Both the position numbers and the translations under genes were made by a program. From Streptomyces cahuitamycinicus (GTDB taxonomy: Bacteria > Actinomycetota > Actinomycetes > Streptomycetales > Streptomycetaceae), in the NCBI RefSeq assembly GCF_002891435.1, contig NZ_POUC01000014.1:1-48178 (forward strand): a stretch of DNA of 48,178 nt. Direction: 5' to 3'. The notes below the pieces were generated by a model. The model was not told the DNA's origin. It saw only the letters and a list, made by a program, of their open reading frames with translations, and did no database searches. Below are positions 16,135-23,525 of the stretch, piece by piece. Numbering within the stretch: the first letter of the stretch is position 1; the number at the start of each line of letters is the position of its first letter.

Positions 16135-17334
16135 TTGAGCTCGATGGGCGCCGCCTCCTACCGGGTGGAGACACCGGAGGAGATCGAGGCCAGGCGCAGA
16201 CGAGCGGCCCGTGAGCGCTATCGCCTTGCTGCGGTCCGCCACACGGCCCTCGTGACCGAGACCACCGCGTACCGCACCTCGTACGGCAAGGCGATCTCCA
16301 CGATCCGGCGTGCCGCCGAACCGTCACCGCACGCCTCGGCCGACGAACTGGAAGCGGCGGCCACGCGGCTGGACGCGGAGCGGGAACAGGCACGGACCGT
16401 GCTCGACGACCAGCTGAAGCGCGCTTTCAGCGAGTCGCTCTCTGCCCTGGCGGCCAGGCCCGCCCCGCGCGTCGCCCGCCGCGCGGCGGCGGCCACTCCC
16501 GCTGAAGAGGCCCGGCAGTCCCGCGCCCGCCGGCAACAGGAGTCCGCAGAAAGCGTACGGCGCATGGCCGAACGCGCCGCCGCCCTGCTCGCGCGATTGC
16601 CCGCCGCAGTGCCCGCGCAGGTAAGGGAGGAATGCCGGGAGAACGCCGCCGAGATCGCGTCCGCCGGCGAGCAGCGGGCACGCCTCGTCCTCAGTCGGCT
16701 GGAGGACCAGGTCCGCACCGCCGAACGCCGTCAGCGGACGGTGGAAGCCGCGGCCGAGCAGGCCGCGGTGCTCCTGGCACGGCTGCAGGACGTGCCGGGT
16801 GCGCATGCCGGACGACTGGCCGCCAGGCTCACCGAAGTGATCGAGGAACGACGGGAGAACGTGCCCGCGGATTTCGTCGTGGAAGTCGAACAGGCGGTGG
16901 CCGACGCCGATGTCGCCCGCACCCGCAGGATCGCCGCGCAGGCGCTGGCGCGGGTTCTAGCCGACCTCGATTACCAGGTCTCGGAAGGGTTCGAGACCGC
17001 GCTCGTGGACGAGGGCACAGCGGTGGCGGGACTGCCCGACCAACCGGGATACGGGCTGAAGATCCTCTTCGACCGGGGGAGCGCACGGCTCAACCACATC
17101 GTGGTGCGCGACGCCGGGACGGACGGCGGCGAGCACGCCGACCGGCGGGCACAGCGGGTGTTCTGCGAGGGCCTGACCGCCCTGCACAACGGCCTCGGCC
17201 GCTACCACGTACGGCTGAAGGAGCGGTTCGTGGAGGAACCGGGGGTGCGGCCGGTGCCCAGGGTCCCGACGGGAACCGTGCCCCGACGCGACCAGGATCA
17301 GGGCCGGCAGCACGGTGGGGAACGGGAGGCATAG
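16135..17334 (+). CDS. Coiled-coil protein of unknown function
   Basis: A 399-residue protein not assigned to a family. Residues 10-280 are almost entirely helical, rich in Ala, Arg and Glu with heptad character (EEIEARRRRAARERYRLAAV; ARLVLSRLEDQVRTAERRQR). A small globular part follows at about 285-370 (LADLDYQVSEGFETALVDEG; YGLKILFDRG; LNHIVVRDAG; RVFCEGLTALHNGLGRYHVR). The last 30 residues are charged and disordered. TTG at 16135 is favoured as start because GAGGAG lies 5 bases before it; an ATG at 16144 is too far from that site. It lies between the kinase and the AAA+ gene, separated by only 25 and 3 bases, so it is a core member of the operon, perhaps a scaffold or AAA+ substrate/adaptor. 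Confidence 0.75.
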   Translation: MSSMGAASYRVETPEEIEARRRRAARERYRLAAVRHTALVTETTAYRTSYGKAISTIRRAAEPSPHASADELEAAATRLDAEREQARTVLDDQLKRAFSESLSALAARPAPRVARRAAAATPAEEARQSRARRQQESAESVRRMAERAAALLARLPAAVPAQVREECRENAAEIASAGEQRARLVLSRLEDQVRTAERRQRTVEAAAEQAAVLLARLQDVPGAHAGRLAARLTEVIEERRENVPADFVVEVEQAVADADVARTRRIAAQALARVLADLDYQVSEGFETALVDEGTAVAGLPDQPGYGLKILFDRGSARLNHIVVRDAGTDGGEHADRRAQRVFCEGLTALHNGLGRYHVRLKERFVEEPGVRPVPRVPTGTVPRRDQDQGRQHGGEREA

Positions 17335-17337
17335 AGC

Positions 17338-19227
17338 ATGTCCGAGACACGAGCGACAGCAGGCGGGCCCGACGGGTACGTCTACGGTGCGGCACCGCAT
17401 GCCGCGGAGGAGCCACGGCCGGCGTGGGTGCGGGAGGTGGAACTCGCCGTCACCGCGCACCCGCAGATCCTGCTCACCGGAAACGTCCACGACCTGTATC
17501 TGCTGCCCGATCCGGAACTCGACGGGCGCCCGCGGTACATGCAGCTGGTGGAAGTCCTCGCCACCGTCCTCGCACAGCGGGGCTATGCGGGCCTGCTGAC
17601 CTGTGCAGGCGGAGAGGGCCTGCAACTCGCCTGGCCCGAGGGTCCGCAACCGCGCGAGGTACAGGACGTTCTCGCCGAGGCCCAGGTGGACCTGGGGCAT
17701 CATCTGTCGCTCGGGCAGTTGCGGGAGGTCCTGGCCGCGGTCGCCGGGGAGCGTCCGCCAACCGCGGCTCCGGTCGCCCTCGTCATCACGGACGCATCCC
17801 GACTGCTCTCGGGGGAGCAGGCCACCGCGGAGGAACGGCTGTTCCTCTCGGTCGCGGACCGGCTGGCCTACCGGGCCCTCCCGTCCGCCGCCGGATATCC
17901 CGTCGTGTTCTGGGTGCTCGACCGGGTCAACGACCTGCCCAGCTGGTTCACCACGGGCAACCACACCCTGAGAGTCACCGCCGTGCCAGAGCCGGACCTC
18001 GGCACCAGACAGCGCGCCGCCGCCGAGTACGCCCCCCGCATGCTGGCCATGCCGACCGACCCCAGACAGCGGGCCGACCTCGCCCGGCGTTTCGCCGAGG
18101 CCACGCACGGCATGCGCTTACGGCAACTGCGCGATGTGGTGGAACTGGCCCGCGCCGCTGACATCCCGGCAGAGCGCATCGAGGACGCCGTACGCACCTT
18201 CCGGGTGGGTGTGCCGGACAACCCGTGGCAGCATCCGACTCTGCGCACCCGGCTGGCCGGCGCCGAGGAGACCCTGGGCCACCGGGTACTCGGTCAACCC
18301 GACGCCGTACGGCGGGCCGTGGACATCGTCGCCCGTTCGGTGACCGGCCTCGCCGGGGCGCAGAGCGGGGGTACCGGGAGCAAGCCGCGGGGCGTTCTGT
18401 TCTTCTCCGGGCCGACCGGCGTGGGCAAGACCGAACTGGCCAAGGCACTCGCCGGCTTGCTCTTCGGTGACGAACAGGCCTATCTGCGTTTCGACATGAG
18501 CGAGTTCTCGGCGGAGCACTCCGAGGCCCGGCTGATCGGAGCTCCCCCCGGCTATGTGGGGCACAACGCGGGAGGCGAACTCACCAACGGCATCCGTGAG
18601 CAGCCGTTCCGAGTCGTTCTCTTCGACGAGATCGAGAAGGCCCACCCGCGGCTGATGGACAAGTTCCTCCAGATCCTCGACGACGGACGCCTCACCGACG
18701 GACGCGGCGCCACCGTGTTCTTCACCGAGACTCTGCTGGTGTTCACCACCAACCTCGGTGTCATCACGGCGGACGAGGAGGGCAAACCGAAGGAGAACGT
18801 CACTCCGGACGACGACCTCGAAACGATCGAGAGCCGGGTCCGCGAGCACCTCCAGCTGTACTTCCGGTATCTGCTGGGACGCCCCGAGCTCTACAACCGT
18901 ATCCAGCAGAACATCGTGGTCTTCGACTTCCTCCGGCCGCCCGTCACCGAGCAGATCGCCGACCGGGCCCTGGACCGAGTCGCCGAGACCGTGCGGCGGG
19001 TACACGGCGTCACCGTCGAGTACACCGACGAGGCGCGCGATCGGCTGCGTGAGCTGGTCACGTTCGATCTGCGCAACGGTGGCCGCGGCATCGTGTCCGA
19101 GGTCGAGGCCGTACTGGTCAACCCGCTGGCCAGGGAACTGTTCCTGCACCCCAGAACGCTGGGGAGCAGCATCCGGATCACCGGCCTGAAGCCGGACGGA
19201 CAGAACTGGAAGCTGCTGACGGAATGA
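17338..19227 (+). CDS. ClpA/ClpB-type AAA+ ATPase with degenerate first module
   Basis: A 629-residue protein. The C-terminal half is a clear class II Clp D2-like AAA+ module: Walker A GPTGVGKTELAKAL (about 358-371), pore-loop segment GAPPGYVGHNAGGEL (about 400-414), Walker B VVLFDEIEKAHP (about 424), sensor 1 LLVFTTNLG (about 463) and a C-domain with GGRGIVSEVE (about 583). The N-terminal half (about 30-290) begins AHPQILLTGNVHDLYLLPD and has AAA-like secondary structure (APVALVITDASRLL, YPVVFWVLDRVNDLP) but no Walker A motif, so it looks like an inactive regulatory module. There is no ClpP-binding loop or N-domain of true ClpA/ClpB. It overlaps the radical SAM gene by 4 bases (ATGA), which implies fixed stoichiometry. 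Confidence 0.88.
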   Translation: MSETRATAGGPDGYVYGAAPHAAEEPRPAWVREVELAVTAHPQILLTGNVHDLYLLPDPELDGRPRYMQLVEVLATVLAQRGYAGLLTCAGGEGLQLAWPEGPQPREVQDVLAEAQVDLGHHLSLGQLREVLAAVAGERPPTAAPVALVITDASRLLSGEQATAEERLFLSVADRLAYRALPSAAGYPVVFWVLDRVNDLPSWFTTGNHTLRVTAVPEPDLGTRQRAAAEYAPRMLAMPTDPRQRADLARRFAEATHGMRLRQLRDVVELARAADIPAERIEDAVRTFRVGVPDNPWQHPTLRTRLAGAEETLGHRVLGQPDAVRRAVDIVARSVTGLAGAQSGGTGSKPRGVLFFSGPTGVGKTELAKALAGLLFGDEQAYLRFDMSEFSAEHSEARLIGAPPGYVGHNAGGELTNGIREQPFRVVLFDEIEKAHPRLMDKFLQILDDGRLTDGRGATVFFTETLLVFTTNLGVITADEEGKPKENVTPDDDLETIESRVREHLQLYFRYLLGRPELYNRIQQNIVVFDFLRPPVTEQIADRALDRVAETVRRVHGVTVEYTDEARDRLRELVTFDLRNGGRGIVSEVEAVLVNPLARELFLHPRTLGSSIRITGLKPDGQNWKLLTE

Positions 19228-19877
19228 TTCTCCACATCGCGCGTCTGCATCACCCGGTCACCGCCCTCGGGCCCGGCACCCGCCTCGGCGTCTGGACCCA
19301 GGGCTGCGCCCTGGCCTGCCCCGGCTGTCTGTCACGGGACACCTGGGAGGCCGGGCCGGAGCACGCCGTTGGCACCCGGGTGGTGCTGGAATGGTGCGAT
19401 CGCCCGGACCCCGACGGTATCGACGGGGTGTCCATCAGTGGAGGGGAGCCCTCGGAGCAGCCCCAGGCCCTGGCGGAGCTGTTAGCCGGCCTGGCCGAGC
19501 GCCGGGCCCGGCACGGCTGGGATCTGCTGTGCTGGACGGGCCTTGAGGAGGAGCCGTTCGCGGACCGCTGCCCGGAGGCGTACGGGCTGCTCGACGGACT
19601 GGTCACCGGACCGTATCGCGTCGTCGAGGCGGGTGGCGGACGCTGGCGTGGATCGGCGAACCAGCGTCTGATCCCGCTCACCGAACTCGGGCAGGAGCGC
19701 TACGGGCCCTGGGCGGGTGACGGTCCGGGTCCCGAGCATCCGGCCAAGATGCAGTTCCAGGTCGAGGACGACCGGCTCTATCTGATCGGCGTGCCCCGCC
19801 CGGACGACCCGGCCCGGATCCAGAAGGCCCTGGCAGCACAAGGCATTTCCCTGGACGGAGTGACATGGCGGCCCTGA
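19224..19877 (+). CDS. Radical SAM protein, NrdG-like 4Fe-4S type
   Basis: A 217-residue compact radical SAM protein with the cluster motif CALACPGC (CX3CX2C, cysteines at about 29, 33 and 36) in TQGCALACPGCLSRDTW, and the SAM-binding GGEP motif in GVSISGGEPSEQP. Size and layout resemble the activating enzymes of anaerobic ribonucleotide reductase (NrdG) or pyruvate formate-lyase, which make a glycyl radical. No glycyl-radical enzyme is encoded nearby, so the family has probably been recruited for a different substrate, possibly a protein of this operon. It overlaps the AAA+ gene by 4 bases and the FHA gene by 13 bases. Confidence 0.88.
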   Translation: MILHIARLHHPVTALGPGTRLGVWTQGCALACPGCLSRDTWEAGPEHAVGTRVVLEWCDRPDPDGIDGVSISGGEPSEQPQALAELLAGLAERRARHGWDLLCWTGLEEEPFADRCPEAYGLLDGLVTGPYRVVEAGGGRWRGSANQRLIPLTELGQERYGPWAGDGPGPEHPAKMQFQVEDDRLYLIGVPRPDDPARIQKALAAQGISLDGVTWRP

Positions 19878-20548
19878 TCTGCCCACGCGGACATGACGAG
19901 CCAGGCGAGGGGACGACCTGCATCCACTGCGGCGAGTTCCTGCGCAAGGCACCCACGGGAGGAGCCGCGGCCGGCGTCCCGGGGGAGGAGGAGTCACCGC
20001 GCCCCCGCCCGCCCAGAGCATCAGCGATGGTGATCTGCGCGGAGGAAGGCTGCGGGATCGTACTCGACGACGGCGTCTGCCCGTTCGACCACCCACAGCC
20101 GGACCACGACGGGGCACCCGAGCAGGAGGCCACCGTGCCCCAAGCGCAGGAGCGGGGCGGCCCCGGGCGAGGCCCGCGAGCGGGAACCGGTCCTGGCGGC
20201 GGTGCGACGACGTCGCTCTCCGTGGTCTTCCCCTTCGGCACATACCCCGTCGGCTCCACGCCCCTCGTGGTGGGCCGCTCCGTCACCGAGGCCGGCGAAC
20301 TCGCCGAGCGCATGGATGAGTACGCCCAGTGGACCGGGAACGATTACGGCAATGTCTCCCGTGTCCACGCGATCGCCTGGTCCGACAACGACGGCACGTG
20401 GATCCGCCACGTGAGCAGAACCAACGCCACCTGCGTCAACAACACTCCCCTCCCACTCGACGAACCCCACCGCCTGCACCCTGGAGACGTCCTGGCCTTT
20501 GCGGCCAGGTTGCGCGCACATGTGGAGGCGTCGGCCGAGGAGTGCTGA
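19865..20548 (+). CDS. Zinc-ribbon protein with C-terminal FHA domain
   Basis: A 227-residue protein. The N-terminus has a Cys/His zinc-ribbon-like unit (ICPRGHDEPGEGTTCIHCGEF, residues 5-25), and a second follows at about 57-76 (ICAEEGCGIVLDDGVCPFDH). A flexible Gly/Pro-rich linker comes next. Residues 125-222 form an FHA phosphothreonine-binding domain with the signature LVVGRS, NVSRVHAIAW, TNATCVNNTPL and LHPGDVLAFA; the GR, SxxH and NxT-type residues are present. It is the last gene of the operon and overlaps the radical SAM gene by 13 bases. It probably reads the phosphorylation state set by the kinase at the start of the operon. It stops 8 bases before the convergent DUF317 gene. Confidence 0.88.
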   Translation: MAALICPRGHDEPGEGTTCIHCGEFLRKAPTGGAAAGVPGEEESPRPRPPRASAMVICAEEGCGIVLDDGVCPFDHPQPDHDGAPEQEATVPQAQERGGPGRGPRAGTGPGGGATTSLSVVFPFGTYPVGSTPLVVGRSVTEAGELAERMDEYAQWTGNDYGNVSRVHAIAWSDNDGTWIRHVSRTNATCVNNTPLPLDEPHRLHPGDVLAFAARLRAHVEASAEEC

Positions 20549-20556
20549 AGGGGGCG

Positions 20557-21411
20557 TTAGCGCTGCCGCCGGGAGCCGGCGTGCATGGCGATCGTGGTCG
20601 GCGCGGTTGGGCGCGGAGGCGCGTGTATCGCCTGAGCTTGAGTGCTGCGGGCGAGCGCCGCTGTGGCCAGCGGGTTGGGCCTGGCTGTGGCCTCGCGCGT
20701 GATCGAGACCAGTGAGCGGTGGCGGTCGGGGATGTGGTCCAGGGCGCGCGCCACAGGGGTGGGGTCCGTGAACGCGGCGGTGGAGGCCGCAATGAGATGC
20801 TGCGGGGTGTATCGGCTGAAGAAGGCCTGCCAGCTCGGCGCGTACACGGGGTCGGTGCCGACGGACATGCGCCACGTCGACTTCTCGAGCGTGAGCAGCT
20901 CATCGTACTCGTGGAGCCAGCCGACGCGCATCTGATAGGCGGCGTGGCCGTCGGGGGAGACCGTGCGGAACGGCCGGGAGCCGTGCACTGGCTCCCATCG
21001 GTGCCGCGCGGTCAGGGAGGCGGAGCTGATGCCCGTGTAGTGCTGGCCGCCGCTGAGGTAGTCGGCGAAGTTGTTGTGCAGTCCGTTGACGAGGGTCTTG
21101 GTGAACGCGGCCACGATCTCGTGGGGTGTGTTTCGGTCGAATGTGGTGATCCAGTCGGGGACGCCGAGCGGGTCCTCGGCGTAGGAGACGGTCCATCCGC
21201 CGTAGAAGCTCTCCGCAGCGTTGGCGACGCGTACGCGCTGGCACGGACTGGTGTAGTAGGTGTCGGTGCCGAAGGCGACGGCCTTGGTCCAACCGGGCGC
21301 GAGGTCAAGGGCGTTGAAGATACTGTGGCTGTCCCCAGGACCGGCGAGGTAGCCAGGGCTGACCAGGACATCCGAAATCGGGTCGAGGGCAAGGGGATCC
21401 GGGCTGGGCAT
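20557..21411 (-). CDS. DUF317-type protein (two repeats)
   Basis: A protein of about 284 residues of the streptomycete DUF317 type, frequent on integrative elements and near regulatory genes. The repeat unit occurs twice: VLVSPGYLAGPGDS...WTVSYAEDPLGVPDWITTFD and WEPVHGSRPFRTVSPDGHAAYQMRVGWL...WRMSVG...PSWQAFFSRYTPQHLIAA. The last 40 residues are disordered. The frame is open to 21513, but ATG 21411 is chosen because GGAG lies 8 bases upstream and the conserved part begins there. It is last in a minus-strand operon with a winged-helix regulator and a RelE-like gene. Confidence 0.75.
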   Translation of the reverse strand: MPSPDPLALDPISDVLVSPGYLAGPGDSHSIFNALDLAPGWTKAVAFGTDTYYTSPCQRVRVANAAESFYGGWTVSYAEDPLGVPDWITTFDRNTPHEIVAAFTKTLVNGLHNNFADYLSGGQHYTGISSASLTARHRWEPVHGSRPFRTVSPDGHAAYQMRVGWLHEYDELLTLEKSTWRMSVGTDPVYAPSWQAFFSRYTPQHLIAASTAAFTDPTPVARALDHIPDRHRSLVSITREATARPNPLATAALARSTQAQAIHAPPRPTAPTTIAMHAGSRRQR

Positions 21412-21509
21412 GAGAGGGTCTCCGGGCGGCGGGGCACGGGCGGCTGAGCGGCTCGTGTTGGGGCATGAGGGGGTGGTCGCGCGGCGAAGTCTGGGTGCGG
21501 GCACTCGAG

Positions 21510-22304
21510 TCACCTGGTTCGGGACGGGTGGGAGCGTGCTGTGACGTACGCCGGGACGCGCGGCTGAGGGGCGGAGACGTGCGAGAACAGCTCGGAAGCA
21601 GCCGCAGGACTGCGGCGCACGGCGGCGCTCGCCCGTTCGGCCTGCTGAGCTGTCGCACCGTGCTGGTCCGGGCGAGTTGCTGCTGGTTGTGCCTTGCGGG
21701 CGAACTCGGCGAGTTCGGCGTACACGGGCGTGAGCCCGCGGGCTGCGGACGTCAGGGTGTACTCGGAGCCTCGGCCGGAGAAGGGGCTCGTGCGGGTGAT
21801 GAGCTGGTCGGTCTGGAGCTGCGTGATGCGGTAGTGGAACGAGCCGGTGGCGAGCGCGGCTTCGTTTCGCAGCGCGCCGTTGGGAAGGGGGCCGTGCTGT
21901 GCGAGGGCATGAAGGAGGGGGACCGCGCCTTTCCCTCGGAGTCGGCCGAGTGCGTCTTCTACGCGTTCCGCCTCTGCGAGTGACGCCGCGTCGTCAGCGA
22001 GGTGGGTACGGCGCCAGGCCGAGAGCGCACGGTGGACGGACCGCGCGTCGCGGCCGAGCGGTGTGAGGTCGTACACCCCGAACTGAGGCCGGTCCAGGAG
22101 ACCGCTCGTCTGCATGCGGCGCACGATCTGGGCCATGGCATGGACACCTATCCGCGGGAGCGCGGAGTTGATGTCGGCAAGGCGCATGGGGCCGTGGTGC
22201 TGGATGGTCTGCAGGGTCCAGGTGGTCCAGCGGGGTGAGAGGCGGGCGATGGCCTGGTCGACGAGTTCGGTGTGACGGGTGGGTGAGGGGCTGAGGCTGG
22301 GCAC
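21510..22304 (-). CDS. Tandem winged-helix (HxlR-like) regulator
   Basis: A 264-residue protein with two winged-helix units. Unit 1 (about 12-100): RLSPRWTTWTLQTIQHHGPM, RLADINSALPRIGVHAMAQI, VRRMQTSGLLDR and VYDLTPLGRDA, which matches the HxlR pattern. Unit 2 (about 120-195): LLHALAQHGPLPNGAL, FHYRITQLQTDQLITRTS and SEYTLTSAARGL. The tail (about 200-264) is disordered. GGAGAA lies 8 bases before the GTG start at 22304. It may control its own operon (upstream RelE-like gene, downstream DUF317). No redox cysteines are seen. Confidence 0.8.
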   Translation of the reverse strand: MPSLSPSPTRHTELVDQAIARLSPRWTTWTLQTIQHHGPMRLADINSALPRIGVHAMAQIVRRMQTSGLLDRPQFGVYDLTPLGRDARSVHRALSAWRRTHLADDAASLAEAERVEDALGRLRGKGAVPLLHALAQHGPLPNGALRNEAALATGSFHYRITQLQTDQLITRTSPFSGRGSEYTLTSAARGLTPVYAELAEFARKAQPAATRPDQHGATAQQAERASAAVRRSPAAASELFSHVSAPQPRVPAYVTARSHPSRTR

Positions 22305-22336
22305 GGTGGGGTTCTCCGAAGGGTCGTTGAGCGCCG

Positions 22337-22822
22337 TCAGCGGGACCGCGCGGCGCGTTCAGACGTGGTGCGGTTCGTGGCGGTGCTCGTGGCCGGAGGC
22401 TGCTGGGTACCGGTGACCGGTCGCCCGCTGCGGCGGCGAGGGGAGCGGGCCGTAGCGGCTTGGGCGCGTCGGTCGTGCGGGGACGCGGCGGTGGCCGCCC
22501 GCTCGCGCTCCAGCCGAAGGGCCGCGGCGCGGTAGGCGGCATGGTCCTGGCGCTCACCGACCGCGAGCAGGTAGATCTCCCGTTTGTGCTGGGAGGAGGC
22601 GGGAGCGTCCCGGTACTGGATGACCAGGCGCCAGCGGGTTTCCGGGTCGACGTAGACCTTGTGGCAGCCGGCCAGTTCGCGCTGGAGGGCGGCGCCGCGT
22701 TCGTTGCCGTGGACCAGGTGCTGCAGTTCGAGCAGGGCCAGGTCGCGGATGTTTTCCGGTACGGCGCGCAGGTCGGCCAGAGCCTCGGGATGGGCGGCGA
22801 AGGCGTACCGTGCCCGGCTCAT
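22337..22822 (-). CDS. RelE/ParE-like protein
   Basis: A 161-residue protein. Residues 1-105 match the RelE/ParE toxin fold: YAFAAHPEALADLRAVPENI, LALLELQHLVHGNERGAAL, HKVYVDPETRWRLVIQYRD and REIYLLAVGERQDHAAYRAA. The C-terminal 55 residues are a disordered basic tail rich in Arg, Ser and Thr. No typical small DNA-binding antitoxin is adjacent. The upstream overlapping gene (ATGA) is frameshifted and does not resemble a known antitoxin. It may be a phage- or plasmid-type RelE-like protein rather than an active mRNA interferase. Confidence 0.72.
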   Translation of the reverse strand: MSRARYAFAAHPEALADLRAVPENIRDLALLELQHLVHGNERGAALQRELAGCHKVYVDPETRWRLVIQYRDAPASSQHKREIYLLAVGERQDHAAYRAAALRLERERAATAASPHDRRAQAATARSPRRRSGRPVTGTQQPPATSTATNRTTSERAARSR

Positions 22823-23477
22823 CGCGTGCTCCTACGGGAGCGCGCCGGAGCAGGTTCCGATGATCGCGGTGGGGAGACGGGCGCGGGAGCCACGGCGAGG
22901 CCGCTGCCGCCGATCGTGGAGCGAGCGCGGGCGGCTACCGCCCGGCGGTCGAAGGCGCACGGTGAGGCAGGTGCCAGGGGGAGCGGCGAGTCCCGCTCCA
23001 CAACCCACGTGTCCGCTTCCTCGGCGCTGGCGAAGACACCCTCCCGCACGGTGTAGGTGTGCATGTCTTTGGTCGTCTCTTCGAGGAAGAGCCGATACGG
23101 CGCGTCCGCGGAGTCGGGGTGGCTGTCGTAGACGAGGGTGCGTACCTCGACGCCGACGTCGAAGGAGCATGGGTTGTCGGTGTAGTGGTCGAGGACCTCG
23201 TACCGGTTGCCGGGGTTGGTCCGGAGCAGGTCCTCAAGGCGGGCCGTGACCGCGTCGGCCGGGCGGGGCCCGCGGTGGGGGATCCCTCGGCGGCTTCATG
23301 CGGGCAGCCCCGGCCGATCAGCCAGTGCTGCGCCAGCGGAACGACCGGGTGGCGCTCGGACGCGAAGCCGAATGTGCGTTGCTCGATGTCGCGTGTGATG
23401 TGCAGGGTGACGTACTCCGCCGTCCCGGGGATGTCCCAGATCGCGGACCGGTCGTACAGCAGGTGTGTTAACTGCAC
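22819..23477 (-). pseudogene. Frameshifted gene of unknown function upstream of the RelE-like gene
   Basis: Coding character runs from GTG 23477 to the stop at 22819 but in two frames. The first (about 66 residues) reads VQLTHLLYDRSAIWDIPGTA and then VPLAQHWLIGRGCPHEAAEG. The second continues as IPHRGPRPADAVTARLEDLL, NRYEVLDHYTDNPCSFDVGV and EVRTLVYDSHPDSADAPYRL, and ends in a disordered basic tail. The switch at about 23281 needs a single lost base (GAGGG-ATC instead of GAG-GGx-ATC). The family is not recognised. A sequencing error is possible. If the frame is intact in life, the protein would be about 219 residues and translationally coupled to the RelE-like gene. Confidence 0.65.
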
Positions 23478-23525
23478 CTTCTCTGGCTCGTTGAGCGAGA
23501 TGAACTCAACACCAGGGAGCCAGAG

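Noticed and set aside
19250..20313. Minus-strand frames opposite the radical SAM and FHA genes
   Set aside because: Antisense shadows; the plus-strand frames contain unmistakable CX3CX2C and FHA motifs.
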